The notes: generated by a model not told the origin, from the sequence alone. Positions 11,655 through 23,500 are shown, numbered from the stretch's first letter. The stretch is DNA of 64,000 bases from Nilaparvata lugens (GCF_014356525.2 NC_052517.1:4685493-4749492), one strand, 5' to 3'. Numbers and translations are program-made.

Positions 11655-11830
11655 ACATTTCACACCGCCGCAGCTTGAAACATTCATTTAAAAAGACGTA
11701 GCTCATTTATCTCCTAATATTAACTTCAGTCTGTCAACTTCAAACCGGCGTAGCATAGATTAACATTAGGAGATACGACAGCTACATCTTTGAAAAACAT
11801 ACTTCAAGCAACGCTACGACGGTGTGAGAT
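11655..11830. mobile_element. Foldback MITE, ACATTTCACACCGYCGCAGC family
   Basis: The left arm CACACCGCCGCAGCTTGAA pairs with TTCAAGCAACGCTACGACGG at the right. Inner arms CTCATTTATCTCCTAATATT and AACATTAGGAGATACGACAG also pair. A second copy at 13610-13785 is part of the 1,955-bp duplication. Confidence 0.8.
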
Positions 11831-12079
11831 AATTGAATATTGGTTAATTGATTGCCATAATTAAGGGCGGAGTTAGGACTACAGGTCATCTCTGTCACAC
11901 AACCCTAGATGGTTGGAAGACGGTGAAGATTGATTTATTTATTTCAATTTATTTATTTATTCACACACACACACACACACACATTGATTGATTGATTTAA
12001 AAGCATTGAGACCCCAACTATAACAGCAGATAAACGCGACGGATGTATTTTGCTCGTAAACAGGATGCATTGCCTCATA

Positions 12080-12258
12080 GGCTGAACTCACACTTAGGCG
12101 ACTCAGGTCGTGAAGAGAATCGACTCTAGTGGAGAGCATGTGTTTTAAAATGGTGACATCGCGGAGACTAGAATCGACTGGTCACCATTTGGAGAAACAT
12201 GCTCTCCACTAGAGTCGAGTCTCTTCACGACCTGAGTCACGTAAGTGTGAGTTGAGCC
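12080..12258. mobile_element. Foldback MITE, GGCTCAACTCACACTTAGG family
   Basis: Hairpin arms GCTGAACTCACACTTAGGCG and CGTAAGTGTGAGTTGAGCC. Its exact duplicate is at 14037-14215. Confidence 0.9.
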
Positions 12259-12469
12259 ATATGGAACACTATACGAGACGTCTATCCCCAAAATATATAG
12301 GCTACTATTAAAACATGAACTATGAACTGATTACGTTAATAGCAGCTTACTATCATAAAGAATATGGAGGGGTTTGTTGAATATTAAAGTGAGCGCTACG
12401 ATTTGAATTAGATGGAAACGAACAAAATGAAAATTATTATATATGAGATAATTGTTAACATTAATATAT

Positions 12470-15400
12470 TAATTCCCCAACTGTGGGGATATCAACATAT
12501 GACCAGTCTTCCTTCAATCACTTGATATCCCACTAAATATGGAGTTATGTCGAATTTCACAGAGATTGCTAGCTATTTGAAGGAATCAACCTAATAAAAA
12601 AGGATTATTTATGAAATAACAGATTTTATGAGGACATCAGAATACTCATGGCCCAAATTCTAAGACAACAATATTATGCCCCGTCTTCTTTCAATCACCT
12701 CATATCCCACTAAATATGGAGTTATGCTAAATTTTACAGAATGAGCTAGCTATTTTTGAAGGAATCGAAACTAATCAAAAAGGGTTATTAATGAAATAAC
12801 TATTGAAGGACATCAGAATACTCATGTGCCAACTTCTAAGACAACAATATATGACCTGTCTCCCTTCAATCACCTCATATCCTACGGAATAAGCCAAATT
12901 TCACAGTGTTTGCTAGCTATTTGAAGGAGTCGAACCGAATCAAAAATTTTTATTAATGAAATAACTATTGGAGGACATCAGAATACTCATGCCCCAACTT
13001 CTAAGACAACAAAATATGCCCCGTCTTCCTTCAATCACCTCATATCCTACTAAATATGGAGTTATGCCAAATTTTACAAAATGAGCTAGCTATTTGAAGG
13101 AATCGAAACTATTCAAAAAGAGTTATTAATGAAATAACTATTGGAGGACATCAGAATACTCATGCCCCAACTTCTAAGACAACAATATATGCCCCGTCTT
13201 CCTTTAATCACCTCATATCCTACTTAATATGGAGTTATGCCAAATTTCACAGTGTTGCTAGCTATTTGAAGGAGTCTAACTTAATCAAAAATGGTTATTA
13301 ATGAAATAACTATTGGAGGACATCAGCGTCACATAGCTTCACCAAAAACAACTACTAGGACTATCGGCTTCAGTTAACACTCACATTTGCAACATAGACA
13401 CCCTATACACTGTCTATTATTAGTGTGTTGTTGGGAGTGTAGGAGTGTAAGAAGGGCACAGTATGAGAGACTACCAGCGTCACATAGCTTCACCAAAAAC
13501 AACTACTAGGACTATCGGCTTCAGTTAACACTCACATTTGCAACATGAGCGCTCTATACCATGGAATATCTTCTTATGCTATATTTTTTCTATGGTTGTG
13601 GTCTAAAGGACATTTCACACCACCGCAGCTTGAAACATTCATTTAAAAAGACGTAGCTCATTTATCTCCTAATATTAACTTCAGTCTGTCAACTTCAAAC
13701 CGGCGTAGCATAGATTAACATTAGGAGATACGACAGCTACATCTTTGAAAAACATACTTCAAGCAACGCTACGACGGTGTGAGATAATTGAATATTGGTT
13801 AATTGATTGCCATAATTAAGGGCGGAGTTAGGACTACAGGTCATCTCTGTCACACAACCCTAGATGGTTGGAAGACGGTGAAGATTGATTTATTTATTTC
13901 AATTTATTTATTTATTCACACACACACACACACACACACATTGATTGATTGATTTAAAAGCATTGAGACCCCAACTATAACAGCAGATAAACGCGACGGA
14001 TGTATTTTGCTCGTAAACAGGATGCATTGCCTCATAGGCTGAACTCACACTTAGGCGACTCAGGTCGTGAAGAGAATCGACTCTAGTGGAGAGCATGTGT
14101 TTTAAAATGGTGACATCGCGGAGACTAGAATCGACTGGTCACCATTTGGAGAAACATGCTCTCCACTAGAGTCGAGTCTCTTCACGACCTGAGTCACGTA
14201 AGTGTGAGTTGAGCCATATGGAACACTATACGAGACGTCTATCCCCAAAATATATAGGCTACTATTAAAACATGAACTATGAACTGATTACGTTAATAGC
14301 AGCTTACTATCATAAAGAATATGGAGGGGTTTGTTGAATATTAAAGTGAGCGCTACGATTTGAATTAGATGGAAACGAACAAAATGAAAATTATTATATA
14401 TGAGATAATTGTTAACATTAATATATTAATTCCCCAACTGTGGGGATATCAACATATGACCAGTCTTCCTTCAATCACTTGATATCCCACTAAATATGGA
14501 GTTATGTCGAATTTCACAGAGATTGCTAGCTATTTGAAGGAATCAACCTAATAAAAAAGGATTATTTATGAAATAACAGATTTTATGAGGACATCAGAAT
14601 ACTCATGGCCCAAATTCTAAGACAACAAATTATGCCCCGTCTTCTTTCAATCACCTCATATCCCACTAAATATGGAGTTATGCTAAATTTTACAGAATGA
14701 GCTAGCTATTTTTGAAGGAATCGAAACTAATCAAAAAGGGTTATTAATGAAATAACTATTGAAGGACATCAGAATACTCATGTGCCAACTTCTAAGACAA
14801 CAATATATGACCTGTCTCCCTTCAATCACCTCATATCCTACGGAATAAGCCAAATTTCACAGTGTTTGCTAGCTATTTGAAGGAGTCGAACCGAATCAAA
14901 AATTTTTATTAATGAAATAACTATTGGAGGACATCAGAATACTCATGCCCCAACTTCTAAGACAACAAAATATGCCCCGTCTTCCTTCAATCACCTCATA
15001 TCCTACTAAATATGGAGTTATGCCAAATTTTACAGAATGAGCTAGCTATTTGAAGGAATCGAATCTAATCAAAAAGGGTTATTAATGAAATAACTATTGG
15101 AGGACATCAGAATACTCATGCCCCAACTTCTAAGACAACAATATATGCCCCGTCTTCCTTTAATCACCTCATATCCTACTTAATATGGAGTTATGCCAAA
15201 TTTCACAGTGTTGCTAGCTATTGAAGGAGTCTAACTTAATCAAAAATGGTTATTAATGAAATAACTATTGGAGGACATCAGAATACTCATGCCCCAACTT
15301 CTAAGACAACAATATATGCCACGTCTTCCTTTAATCACCTTATATCCCACTAAATATGGAGTTATGTCGAATTTCACAGAGATTGCTAGTTATTTGAAGG

Positions 15401-17955
15401 AATCAACCTAATAAAAAAGGATTATTTATGAAATAACTATTGGAGGACATCAGAATACTCATGCCCCAACTTCTAAGACAACAATATATGCCCCGTCTTC
15501 TTTCAATCACCTCATATCCCACTAAATATGGAGTTATGCCAAATTTTACAGAATGAGCTAGCTATTTGAAGGAATCGAAACTAATCAAAAAGGGTTATTA
15601 ATGAAATAACTATTGAAGGACATCAGAATACTCATGTGCCAACTTCTAAGACAACAATATATGACCTGTCTCCCTTCAATCACCTCATATCCTACGGAAT
15701 AAGCCAAATTTCACAGTGTTGCTAGCTATTTGAAGGAGTCGAACCGAATCAAAAATTTTTATTACTGAAATAACTATTGGAGGACATCAGAATACTCATG
15801 CCCCAACTTCTAAGACAACAATATATGCCCCGTCTTCCTTCAATCACCTCATATCCTACTAAATATGGAGTTATGCCAAATTTTACAAAATGAGCTAGCT
15901 ATTTTTGAAGGAATCGAAACTATTCAAAAAGAGTTATTAATGAAATAACTATTGGAGGACATCAGAATACTCATGCCCCAACTTCTAAGACAACAATATA
16001 TGCCCCGTCTTCCTTTAATCACCTCATATCCTACTTAATATGGAGTTATGCCAAATTTCACAGTGTTGCTAGCTATTTGAAGGAGTCTAACTTAATCAAA
16101 AATGGTTATTAATGAAATAACTATTGGAGGACATCAGAATACTCATGCCCCAACTTCTAAGACAACAATATATGCCCCGTCTTCCTTTAATCATCTTATA
16201 TCCCACTAAATATGGGGTTATGCAGAATTTCACAGTGATTTCTAGCTATTTGAAGGAATTGAACCAAATCAAAAAGGGTTATTAATGAAATAACTATTGG
16301 AGGACATCAGAATACTCATGCCCCAACTTCTAAGACAACAATATATGCCCCGTCTTCCTTTAATCACCTCATATCCTACTTAATATGGAGTTATGCCAAA
16401 TTTCACAGTGTTGCTAGCTATTTGAAGGAGTCTAACTTAATCAAAAATGGTTATTAATGAAATAACTATTGGAGGACATCAGAATACTCATGCCCCAACT
16501 TCTAAGACAACAATATATGCCCCGTCTTCATTTAATCACCTCATATCCTATTGAATATTGAGTTATGTCGAATTTTTCAATGTTTACTAGCTATTGAAGG
16601 AATCCAACTCAATTTAAAAGGGTTATTTATGCAATAACTATTGAAGGACTTCAGAATACTCATGCCCCAACTTCTAAGACAACAATATATGCCCCGTCTT
16701 CATTTAATCACCTCATATCCTATTGAATATTGAGTTATGTCGAATTTTTCAATGTTTACTAGCTATTGAAGGAATCCAACTCAATTTAAAAGGGTTATTT
16801 ATGCAATAACTATTGAAGGACTTCAGAATACTCATGCCCCAACTTCTAAGACAATATATGCCCCGTCTTCCTTTAATCACCTCATATCCCACGAAATATG
16901 GAGATATGCAAAATTTCACAGTGTTGCTAGCTATTTGAAGGAGTCTAACTTAATCAAAAATGGTTATTAATGAAATAACTATTGAAGGACTTCAGAATAC
17001 TCATGCCCCAACTTCTAAGACAATATATGCCCCGTCTTCCTTTAATCACCTCATATCCTACTTAATATGGAGTTATGCCAAATTTCACAGTGTTGCTAGC
17101 TATTTGAAGGAGTCTAACTTAATCAAAAATGGTTATTAATGAAATAACTATTGAAGGACTTCAGAATACTCATGCCCCAACTTCTAAGACAACAATATAT
17201 GCCCCGTCTTCATTTAATCACCTCATATCCTATTGAATATTGAGTTATGTCGAATTTTTCAATGTTTACTAGCTATTGAAGGAATCCAACTCAATTTAAA
17301 AGGTTATTTATGCAATAACTATTGAAGGACTTCAGAATACTCATGCCCCAACTTCTAAGACAACAATATATGCCCCGTCTTCATTAATCACCTCATATCC
17401 TATTGAATATTGAGTTATGTCGAATTTTTCAATGTTTACTAGCTATTGAAGGAATCCAACTCAATTTAAAAGGGTTATTTATGCAATAACTATTGAAGGA
17501 CTTCAGAATACTCATGCCCCAACTTCTAAGACAATATATGCCCCGTCTTCCTTTAATCACCTCATATCCCACGAAATATGGAGATATGCAAAATTTCACA
17601 GTGTTGCTAGCTATTTGAAGGAGTCTAACTTAATCAAAAATGGTTATTAATGAAATAACTATTGAAGGACTTCAGAATACTCATGCCCCAACTTCTAAGA
17701 CAATATATGCCCCGTCTTCCTTTAATCACCTCATATCCTACTTAATATGGAGTTATGCCAAATTTCACAGTGTTGCTAGCTATTTGAAGGAGTCTAACTT
17801 AATCAAAAATGGTTATTAATGAAATAACTATTGAAGGACTTCAGAATACTCATGCCCCAACTTCTAAGACAACAATATATGCCCCGTCTTCATTTAATCA
17901 CCTCATATCCCACGAAATATGGAGATATGCAAAATTTCACAGTGTTTGCTAGCTA
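12470..17955. repeat. 172-bp satellite array (interrupted by the 1,955-bp duplication)
   Basis: Monomers average about 172 bp; the GGACATCAGAATACTCATG landmark recurs at 12632, 12808, 12973, 13146, 13318 and onward to about 17850. In the last part the monomers form a four-monomer higher-order unit of about 680 bp: type A at 16551 and 17233, A' at 16723 and 17403, B at 16891 and 17571, C at 17061 and 17741. The sequence from 13327 to about 14430 is the inserted non-satellite part of the duplication. Small open frames here are not genes. Confidence 0.95.
13327..15281. repeat. Second copy of the 1,955-bp tandem duplication
   Basis: The copy begins mid-unit in the 151-bp repeat, directly joined to satellite sequence at 13326. 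The shared CAG at the joint (ACATCAG in the satellite, TACCAG in the 151-bp unit) is a 3-base microhomology. It contains copies of the two foldback MITEs (13610-13785, 14037-14215). Confidence 0.9.
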
Positions 17956-18135
17956 TCCTAGAAAGTAGCTAGAGTGTGAGACTAATGTATGTATTAAAAT
18001 GTGTCAGAACATAATGGAGCAGTGAATGTAGTGTAGAAAGAAGAGGGAAGATTGGAGGTACAGGGAGATTCGGAGGTAAAAGAAAGACAGAGGATGGATA
18101 TGTAGATAGGTGGATGCCTTTGCCACTTGACTCTT

Positions 18136-18323
18136 ATGCTGCGTTTACACCAAAGTTATTAACAAAATGTTAATAAATTGATCATAAGAGATTCTATTAG
18201 ATTGAACATAACTTATCATACACATGATGAACATATGTGTTTGTTAAGTTCCGTTCAATCTAATAGAATCTTTAATGATTAAGTTCTTAACATTTTAATA
18301 ACTTTAATGTAAACGCGGCTTTA
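18136..18323. mobile_element. Foldback MITE, GCGTTTACAC family
   Basis: The ends TGCTGCGTTTACACCAAAGT and its near complement (TTAATGTAAACGCGGC) pair, with inner arms GATTCTATTAGATTGAAC and GTTCAATCTAATAGAATC. Confidence 0.85.
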
Positions 18324-18417
18324 TAAAGCTGAGACACTCGGGTACATACATTATTTAAACACTCTCAATTTTACCTCCTCTGCTACACTTTAACTTCGCT
18401 ACTCTACTATGTTCTGG

Positions 18418-18662
18418 AGTAATCCGTGGTCTAGTGGATAGAGTGCCTGCGTAGCAGCATAGAGATCCCGGGTTCAAACCCTCTCAATACCAAAAGTTTT
18501 TTAACCAGATCACTCCCGCGTTATCGGATGGGCACGTTAAACTGTCGGTCCCGGCTGAAGTATGACAGTCGTAAGGCCCATTGACGGCTTAAATTATATA
18601 TTCAGGCAGTGGGACCTTCCCGCAAGGGACTCCCCACCAACAAAAGCCATACGAATTTTACT
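18418..18662 (+). mobile_element. tRNA-derived SINE with target-site duplication
   Basis: The head resembles a tRNA gene with RNA polymerase III promoter boxes: box A TGGTCTAGTGG (18428-18438) and box B GGTTCAAACCC (about 18471-18481). The body contains GGATGGGCACGTTAAACTGT and GGTCCCGGCTG, a block resembling conserved central domains of invertebrate SINEs. The 10-bp direct repeat TATGTTCTGG flanks it (18408-18417 and 18663-18672). The tRNA-like part lacks a proper acceptor stem, so it is not a functional tRNA. Confidence 0.85.
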
Positions 18663-18699
18663 TATGTTCTGGCCCTCAAGAGTGTAATGCATAATCCTT

Positions 18700-18898
18700 T
18701 ATGAAGGAAAATTCACCGAATTAAAAACTACTGGGTATAAAATATTGTGGGCCTAGAGGGATGCAACAATATTATTCAGAATATGATATTTTATGTAAAT
18801 ATTCATTATTTTATAAAGAATTTGTATTTTATGTTTGTAAGTATGAATTGTATATTAATTTTTTGTTGACATTAATAAATTGAATTGAATTGAATTAT
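18700..18898 (+). mobile_element. Retrotransposon 3' end with (TTGAA)n tail
   Basis: AT-rich sequence ending in AATAAATTGAATTGAATTGAA, a short pentamer repeat typical of non-LTR element 3' tails. No coding part remains. Confidence 0.45.
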
Positions 18899-18983
18899 TA
18901 AAAATATTTTAATGCATTATAGAACATACATTCGAATGGGAAGATTCGTCACCAGCGTCAGGGATCTATCCAGCTATTCTATT

Positions 18984-19341
18984 GCCCGGTTGCACAAGAG
19001 CCGGTCAAGTTTTAATCATGTTTAATTCCACTAGACCATATCATAGTAGGTTTTATTTTAAAAAGACGGCTTCTAGTGGAATTATTCTGTACTATAATGA
19101 AGAGAAGAGATGGCTTATACACGTACGGGATAGGAAAATTATGTTTGACGCATCATCACATCTCAACTACTCAACTGATTAACTTGAAATTTAGCATATA
19201 GATTCTCAATTAACCGATGATGGTTATAGCCCTATTTTTAATTCTCCAAGATTTCATTATGTCAAGTTTTAAAATAGTCCCTTGCGAAGCACGGGTTACT
19301 TGCTAGTCATGATTAAAACTTAACCGGCTTTTGTGCAACCG
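18984..19341. mobile_element. Foldback MITE, CCCGGTTGCAC family, split by a mini-Helitron
   Basis: The arms CCCGGTTGCACAAGAGCCGG and GCCGGCTTTTGTGCAACC-type complement are separated by about 220 bases of unrelated sequence (19086-19306) that has Helitron ends. Confidence 0.85.
19086..19306 (+). mobile_element. Non-autonomous Helitron (221 bp)
   Basis: The 5' end is TCTGTACTATAATG and the 3' end GCACGGGTTACTTGCTAG followed by T. A relative with the same interior (ATCATCACRTCTCAACTACT, CTTGAAATTTAGCATATA) lies inverted at 58288-58517. No target-site duplication is visible. The base before the 5' TC is T here rather than the usual A. Confidence 0.75.
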
Positions 19342-19427
19342 ATACTAAGGATTCAAGTTTAGACCAACCAAAATCTTGTGTAGCCTATAATCAGTTGAAT
19401 ACAATTTTTAATTCTCTCCAATATTTT

Positions 19428-19712
19428 GGAGAGAGTTAGTGGGGAGGATATTTTTAATATTGTTTCCGAAGAATGGACATTGATATGTCCAAAGCTCCGC
19501 CAATTTATGTAGATGTATAACAATATAATTATCCATAGTTATTATAATTATTACAAATTACTTTTTCATATTATATACTTTCAATAATTATATTCTTAGT
19601 CTATATTATGTAAATTCATCTATAATTTTGCTGTATTGTAAGCTATTGTATATAAGTGTATAAGCCAGTATATATTGTAATCTACATAAATAAAGTACTC
19701 AATCAATCAATA
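19428..19712 (+). mobile_element. LINE 3' end (last ORF residues, 3' UTR and TCAA tail)
   Basis: An open frame of about 27 codons ends at a TAG near 19512 (reading ...EEWTLICPKLRQFM). It is followed by an AT-rich 3' UTR with AATAAA and a (TCAA)n tail. Copies lie at 23569-23797 plus 24461-24508, 25941-26183 and 26200-26476. It is 5' truncated, as expected for target-primed insertion. The parent LINE family is not identified. Confidence 0.7.
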
Positions 19713-20069
19713 TTGGGGCCCAGTATCAATTAGGAGTGAAACTAGAAGATACCTTACAACTAGAGACATGTCAAAGCGCATGGAGAGATTTGTCCTGAGC
19801 AAATAATCTGTAGATTTTTTCTTATTGAATCGATTATCAGTTATATTAAATTCATCATTATTTATTAAAAAATGTTTTATTTAGACAAAAAAAAATGAGA
19901 AAAATGCTATAGATCACTGCACGCCTTTCTCTGTAATCCAAATCTTTGAAATGCCTATTTTTAAATCTAGGTACTTAGTATTGAACAAAAGAAATCATTG
20001 GAGAGAAGAGACAATAAAAAATATATTTGTGAAAAATTATCACAAATATCAAAATATAAAGTAGGCTAC

Positions 20070-20188
20070 CTTGAACTGCATTAGAAGTGATCAGCATCTG
20101 CGTTTCGGTTCAACGCCATGTATATTTCAGAGGTATCTTCCAACCGTCCAAGCCTCAATCCGCTTCAATGGATTCCTCAATATTCAGT
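20070..20188 (-). other. Unit A exon 2 (related gene module)
   Basis: On the minus strand the exon follows CTAGCAG and ends CAGTTCAAG before GTAGCC. It aligns with the exons at 36323-36445, 33076-33211 and 42994-43120 through CATTGAAGCGGATTGAGG and CACTTCTAATGCNGNTTCAAG. The reading frame is not conserved among copies, so this copy is a pseudogene or a non-coding exon. Confidence 0.45.
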
Positions 20189-20878
20189 CTGCTAGGTATC
20201 CTTAAAAAATGAATAAATATTTATTTTTGGAAGAACAACAGCTTAGTACAAAAAATAAGCAGAAGTATCTTTCTTTATGAAAAAACCCAGTTATAATCCG
20301 GTTTCAACATTATAAAGGCTCCGCGCACTATGGTGAAAATGATATGTAGGTGCCTAAAAATAATTTAATTTTCAAACACATTCACAGTTATAAAAAATAT
20401 GAACCTAACAATAAAACATTGTTATGACACGAATTTTAATACTATCAAGTGAAAACCACCAATATTTCAATTATTTTCATATTTTGTCTGGTTACAGCCT
20501 TCCGCACACATCTAATCACAAAATCACACATCTAACGCAACCTAGCAAATGGCTTCTACTTGTAACCTGGACGTAAGCCAGATACATTAGATTACTTCAA
20601 AAAAATGTAAAACTAACACAAAACCTTTTAAAATAGATTTAATAGGACTTCAAGTACATATAATAGGATTTGAGCATCAATTATTGAAAAAGTAATTATA
20701 AACTCATAAAGCCGAGATGGTAGCGAAAGAACATACGAATGCAATAGGAGTGGTGAATTTGATAAAAATTTTGGGTTTAGTTATAAAAAAAATGGTTTCC
20801 AAGTATGAATAATGTTAATTTACTGAGGAAATAACATTATTTTAATAGAAATAAACTTTGAATCAATTAAATACTCAC

Positions 20879-21135
20879 AAAATCATGTAAACAAATCCTA
20901 GTTACAACGATCTTGCCTAATCAAAGTTTCATTGCACATTATGCGATTATTCAACATTTGCACACAGTTTTAAAAGTTGATGTTTGTAGAAAAATTATAT
21001 TAGAGGTGACTTTTTGTAAAACTAAACTTTGAATCGCGATATTTTAGTAATAAACAGCTATTTTTGTGGACCAGAACACAAGACTTTGACGTTTGACAAC
21101 ACGTAACACGATCTAAGATGTCCGCTGTCGCGCTG
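20879..21135 (-). other. Unit A exon 1
   Basis: The exon ends CATGATTTT before a GTGAGT donor (20873-20878 on the plus strand), as the exons at 35695 and 42350 do. No frame from an ATG reaches the donor. The start is approximate, set downstream of the promoter motifs at 21,140-21,175. Confidence 0.4.
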
Positions 21136-21139
21136 TGTA

Positions 21140-21180
21140 TAAAAATATAAAATGAAAAGAATTGTGACGTCACAAGTATA
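21140..21180 (-). promoter_or_regulatory. Unit A promoter with CRE palindrome
   Basis: TGACGTCA at 21165-21172 is followed on the minus strand by an A/T-rich TATA-like tract (TTTATATTTTTATAC) about 20 bases downstream. The same TGACGTCA is found at 42078 and 54713 in front of related exons. ATF/CREB factors bind this octamer; that they do so here is inference. Confidence 0.45.
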
Positions 21181-22035
21181 GTTCAAAAAATAGCCGCTGT
21201 AGGCAAGAGGGCAGCACAAAGCAGGGACTGATTTCAAAATTCTACTTTGCTGGTTTCTGACCCTTTCTGATTCCAATTAAACATGAAATACTTTTATTTG
21301 AACAATTTATAAGCATTTTAATAAGACAAGCGTGTAGAAAATTTTATCCTCCACAGAAAAGGTGCTCAGCAAAATTGAGCTTGAACAAACCATTCAATCA
21401 GTTTTCGCTGTTTTCCATTATCATCCACGCTACTTTACTGATGTATGAATGCTGTTTTAATCAATTTTAATAGCGATTTGAATAGAAATTCAGATTAAAA
21501 TTAGTCTAAAAATATGCAAAAATTAGTTATGAATGTTGTGAAAATGCTTCAAGACCAAATAGAGCCATAATTTCTTTGAATTTACTCAATTTTCATGTTA
21601 ATCTTGGAGTAGGATATTGTAATGCATTTAAAGTTAAATCCATCTTGAAAGCACAAAGCAGGGACTAAATTCAAAATTCTACATTGCTGATTTCTGCTTC
21701 TAATATAACATAAAATACTCTTTATTTCAACAATTTAAGAACATTGGAGCAAGCATGTAGGAAATTTGATACTTCAAGCACATAAATGCTCCCCCTTACG
21801 AACTCTAAAATTTTTCAACAGACTGCCGATTTGTGTTAGTGAGCTGAGTATAGGAAATCAATCATCAACTACCCTCTGTTGAGGGTTGAGTGTAAGAGAG
21901 GGCCGGCTGCGCCCTAACTCCGCCATCCTAGGTAGAAAATAAAGGCAGCGATTCTATTCTATTATCTGTACTCACTGATTGAGAGATTATAAAAATCAGT
22001 GAACTGCTTGTGGAACATTTGCAGCATTTTGAGAC

Positions 22036-22235
22036 TGTTTCATAATTTATTTAGAAATGCAGTCCATCTATAATTTATAAAATAGCTATTAAAGGATATC
22101 AGAATACTTATCCACAACTGGAGAGATATAAACATATGAGCCGTCTTCCTTTTATCACCTAATATGCCACTAAATATGGACTTATGTTGAATTTCGCAGT
22201 GTTTGCTAGCTACTGAAGGAAGCAAACCTAATCAA
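22036..22235. repeat. Single 172-bp satellite monomer
   Basis: It contains AGGATATCAGAATACTTAT, CCGTCTTCCTTTTATCACC and TGCTAGCTACTGAAGG in the same order as the main array at 12.5-18 kb. Confidence 0.85.
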
Positions 22236-22589
22236 AATCATATACGGTACTATTTCACGTGCAACTTCTGTTTATATGTTCAGATGTTTATAATTATGTT
22301 TAGATGTTTGTATTTCACCAGATCTCGAAAACGGCTCTAACGATTCTCACAAAATTCAGAACATAGTAGGTTTATAATATAAAGATTCGATTGCACTAAG
22401 TCTCATCCCTGGGAAAACTCGCTGAAGGACATTAAAAGGATAATTATTATTCATCCTTGGAAAAACAGATAATATTAATTATTTCGTCGTCTGTTGGTGT
22501 TGGAATTGAGTGAGCGAGTTCATGTGTGTGGGACTGAGTCAAAATTATGACTCAGCTGTTGAACTTTTTTTTATCATTCAATCAGGTAC

Positions 22590-22760
22590 TTAGTTCCGCT
22601 TGCAAAAAAGCCGGGCTATTTTCAACCCTGATTAATTCCAATAGATCCATCTTTTTTAAATGATCTTTTCGGATTTGGTTCACGTGAAGGTTATCAGAAT
22701 TAGAGAAAGAGCGAATTGCTACCTGATTGGTCTGAGACTCAATGATTCAAGTGGGGAGGC
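22590..22760. mobile_element. Degraded foldback fragment sharing sequence with 38.2 kb
   Basis: The first part (GCTTGCAAAAAAGCCGGGCT) is a decayed left arm of the CCCGGTTGCAC family. The part at 22690-22760 (AGAGCGAATTGCTACCTGAT) recurs inverted at 38165-38250. Confidence 0.4.
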
Positions 22761-22870
22761 TTTTGAATACTTGAACATTCTGGCACTTCCATATTATATA
22801 CAAACTCATGATTTTAACACACAGCAACATCAACTGAGTTGTGGTCGATGTTGTAGAAACGTTCCATGAT

Positions 22871-22974
22871 GAAATAAAAACACATAGATGTTGTCAGTTT
22901 TCTACACTTTAAAGTTTAAAGTGTAGAAAACTTTAAAGTGTAGAAAACTGACAACATCTATGTGTTTTTATTTC
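22871..22974. repeat. Perfect 40-bp inverted repeat with 24-base loop
   Basis: The arm 22871-22910 (gaaataaaaacacatagatg...) is exactly complementary to 22935-22974. The loop contains another partial copy of the inner arm (AAAGTGTAGAAAACTTT), so alternative hairpins are possible. Confidence 0.95.
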
Positions 22975-23007
22975 AACACAGCAACATTTTTAAACATGAG
23001 ACATACA

Positions 23008-23500
23008 GGGGGTCTGTATAATAAGTAACCGGACTGACCTCAGGAAATTTTTTATGGGCAAAATATGTACAATTATTCATTAGATTTCTTCAAAATAGTC
23101 CCTATTGGGGTCGATAACACGCTGATACCGGATTTTCAAATCCCTGAACGCTCCCTGGAAGTCGGCAACCTCTATGCTGTCTAGAGCCCTCGTCGTAGCA
23201 CGTTGAACGTTTTCCAGAGTCCCGAACCGCGTTCCCTTAAGTTGTCTCTTGAACTTGGGGAACAAAAAAATGTCCGGTTGTGCCATAACCGGGCTGTAAG
23301 GAGGATGTGGCAACGTTACCGTCGATTGTTTGGCCAACTGCACGGTGACGAGCAGGCAGGTGTGCGACGGAGCATTGTCGTGATGGAGGATCCACGAATC
23401 GGCAATCCCCGGACGGACTCGATAACCCGGGCGGTTAGTCGACGGAGCACCTCTCTGTAGTACTGGCCGTTCACAAAGAGTTTGTGCCACCCGATCAAAC
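23008..23500 (-). pseudogene. mariner transposase C-terminal fragment (left arm of foldback)
   Basis: The minus-strand frame encodes the C-terminal part of a mariner-family DDD transposase: HHDNAPSH (second catalytic Asp), then LPHPPYSPVMAQPD with the third Asp 34 residues later, and an FPKFKRQLKGTRF tail. A frameshift separates an upstream frame (REVLRRLTARVIESVR) from PGIADSW. SPV replaces the usual SPD, a non-catalytic position. At 23008-23040 lies the element's 3' terminal repeat (TCTGTATAATAAGTAACC on the plus strand). The N-terminal DNA-binding half and the first Asp are absent. It is not functional. Confidence 0.85.

Larger units (their letters stand above)
11372..13326. repeat. First copy of a 1,955-bp tandem duplication
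   Basis: The segment contains the end of the 151-bp array, two foldback MITEs, a (CA)n run and the start of the 172-bp satellite. It is repeated almost unchanged at 13327-15281. The landmark TGAGCGCTCTATACC is at 11591 and 13546, an offset of 1,955. The difference visible at a glance is in (CA)n length, with a few single-base changes. Confidence 0.9.

Noticed and set aside
11957..14096. Paired minus-strand frames (60 and 62 codons) with a Cys-Val repeat tail
   Set aside because: The tail is translated (CA)n and the body is a foldback MITE copied by the 1,955-bp duplication.
12470..17955. Direct repeats with regular spacing that might suggest a CRISPR array
   Set aside because: The whole 172-bp monomer is repeated with no unique spacers; it is satellite DNA.
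18418..18490. tRNA gene
   Set aside because: A and B boxes are present but the acceptor stem does not pair and the sequence continues into a SINE body with target duplications.
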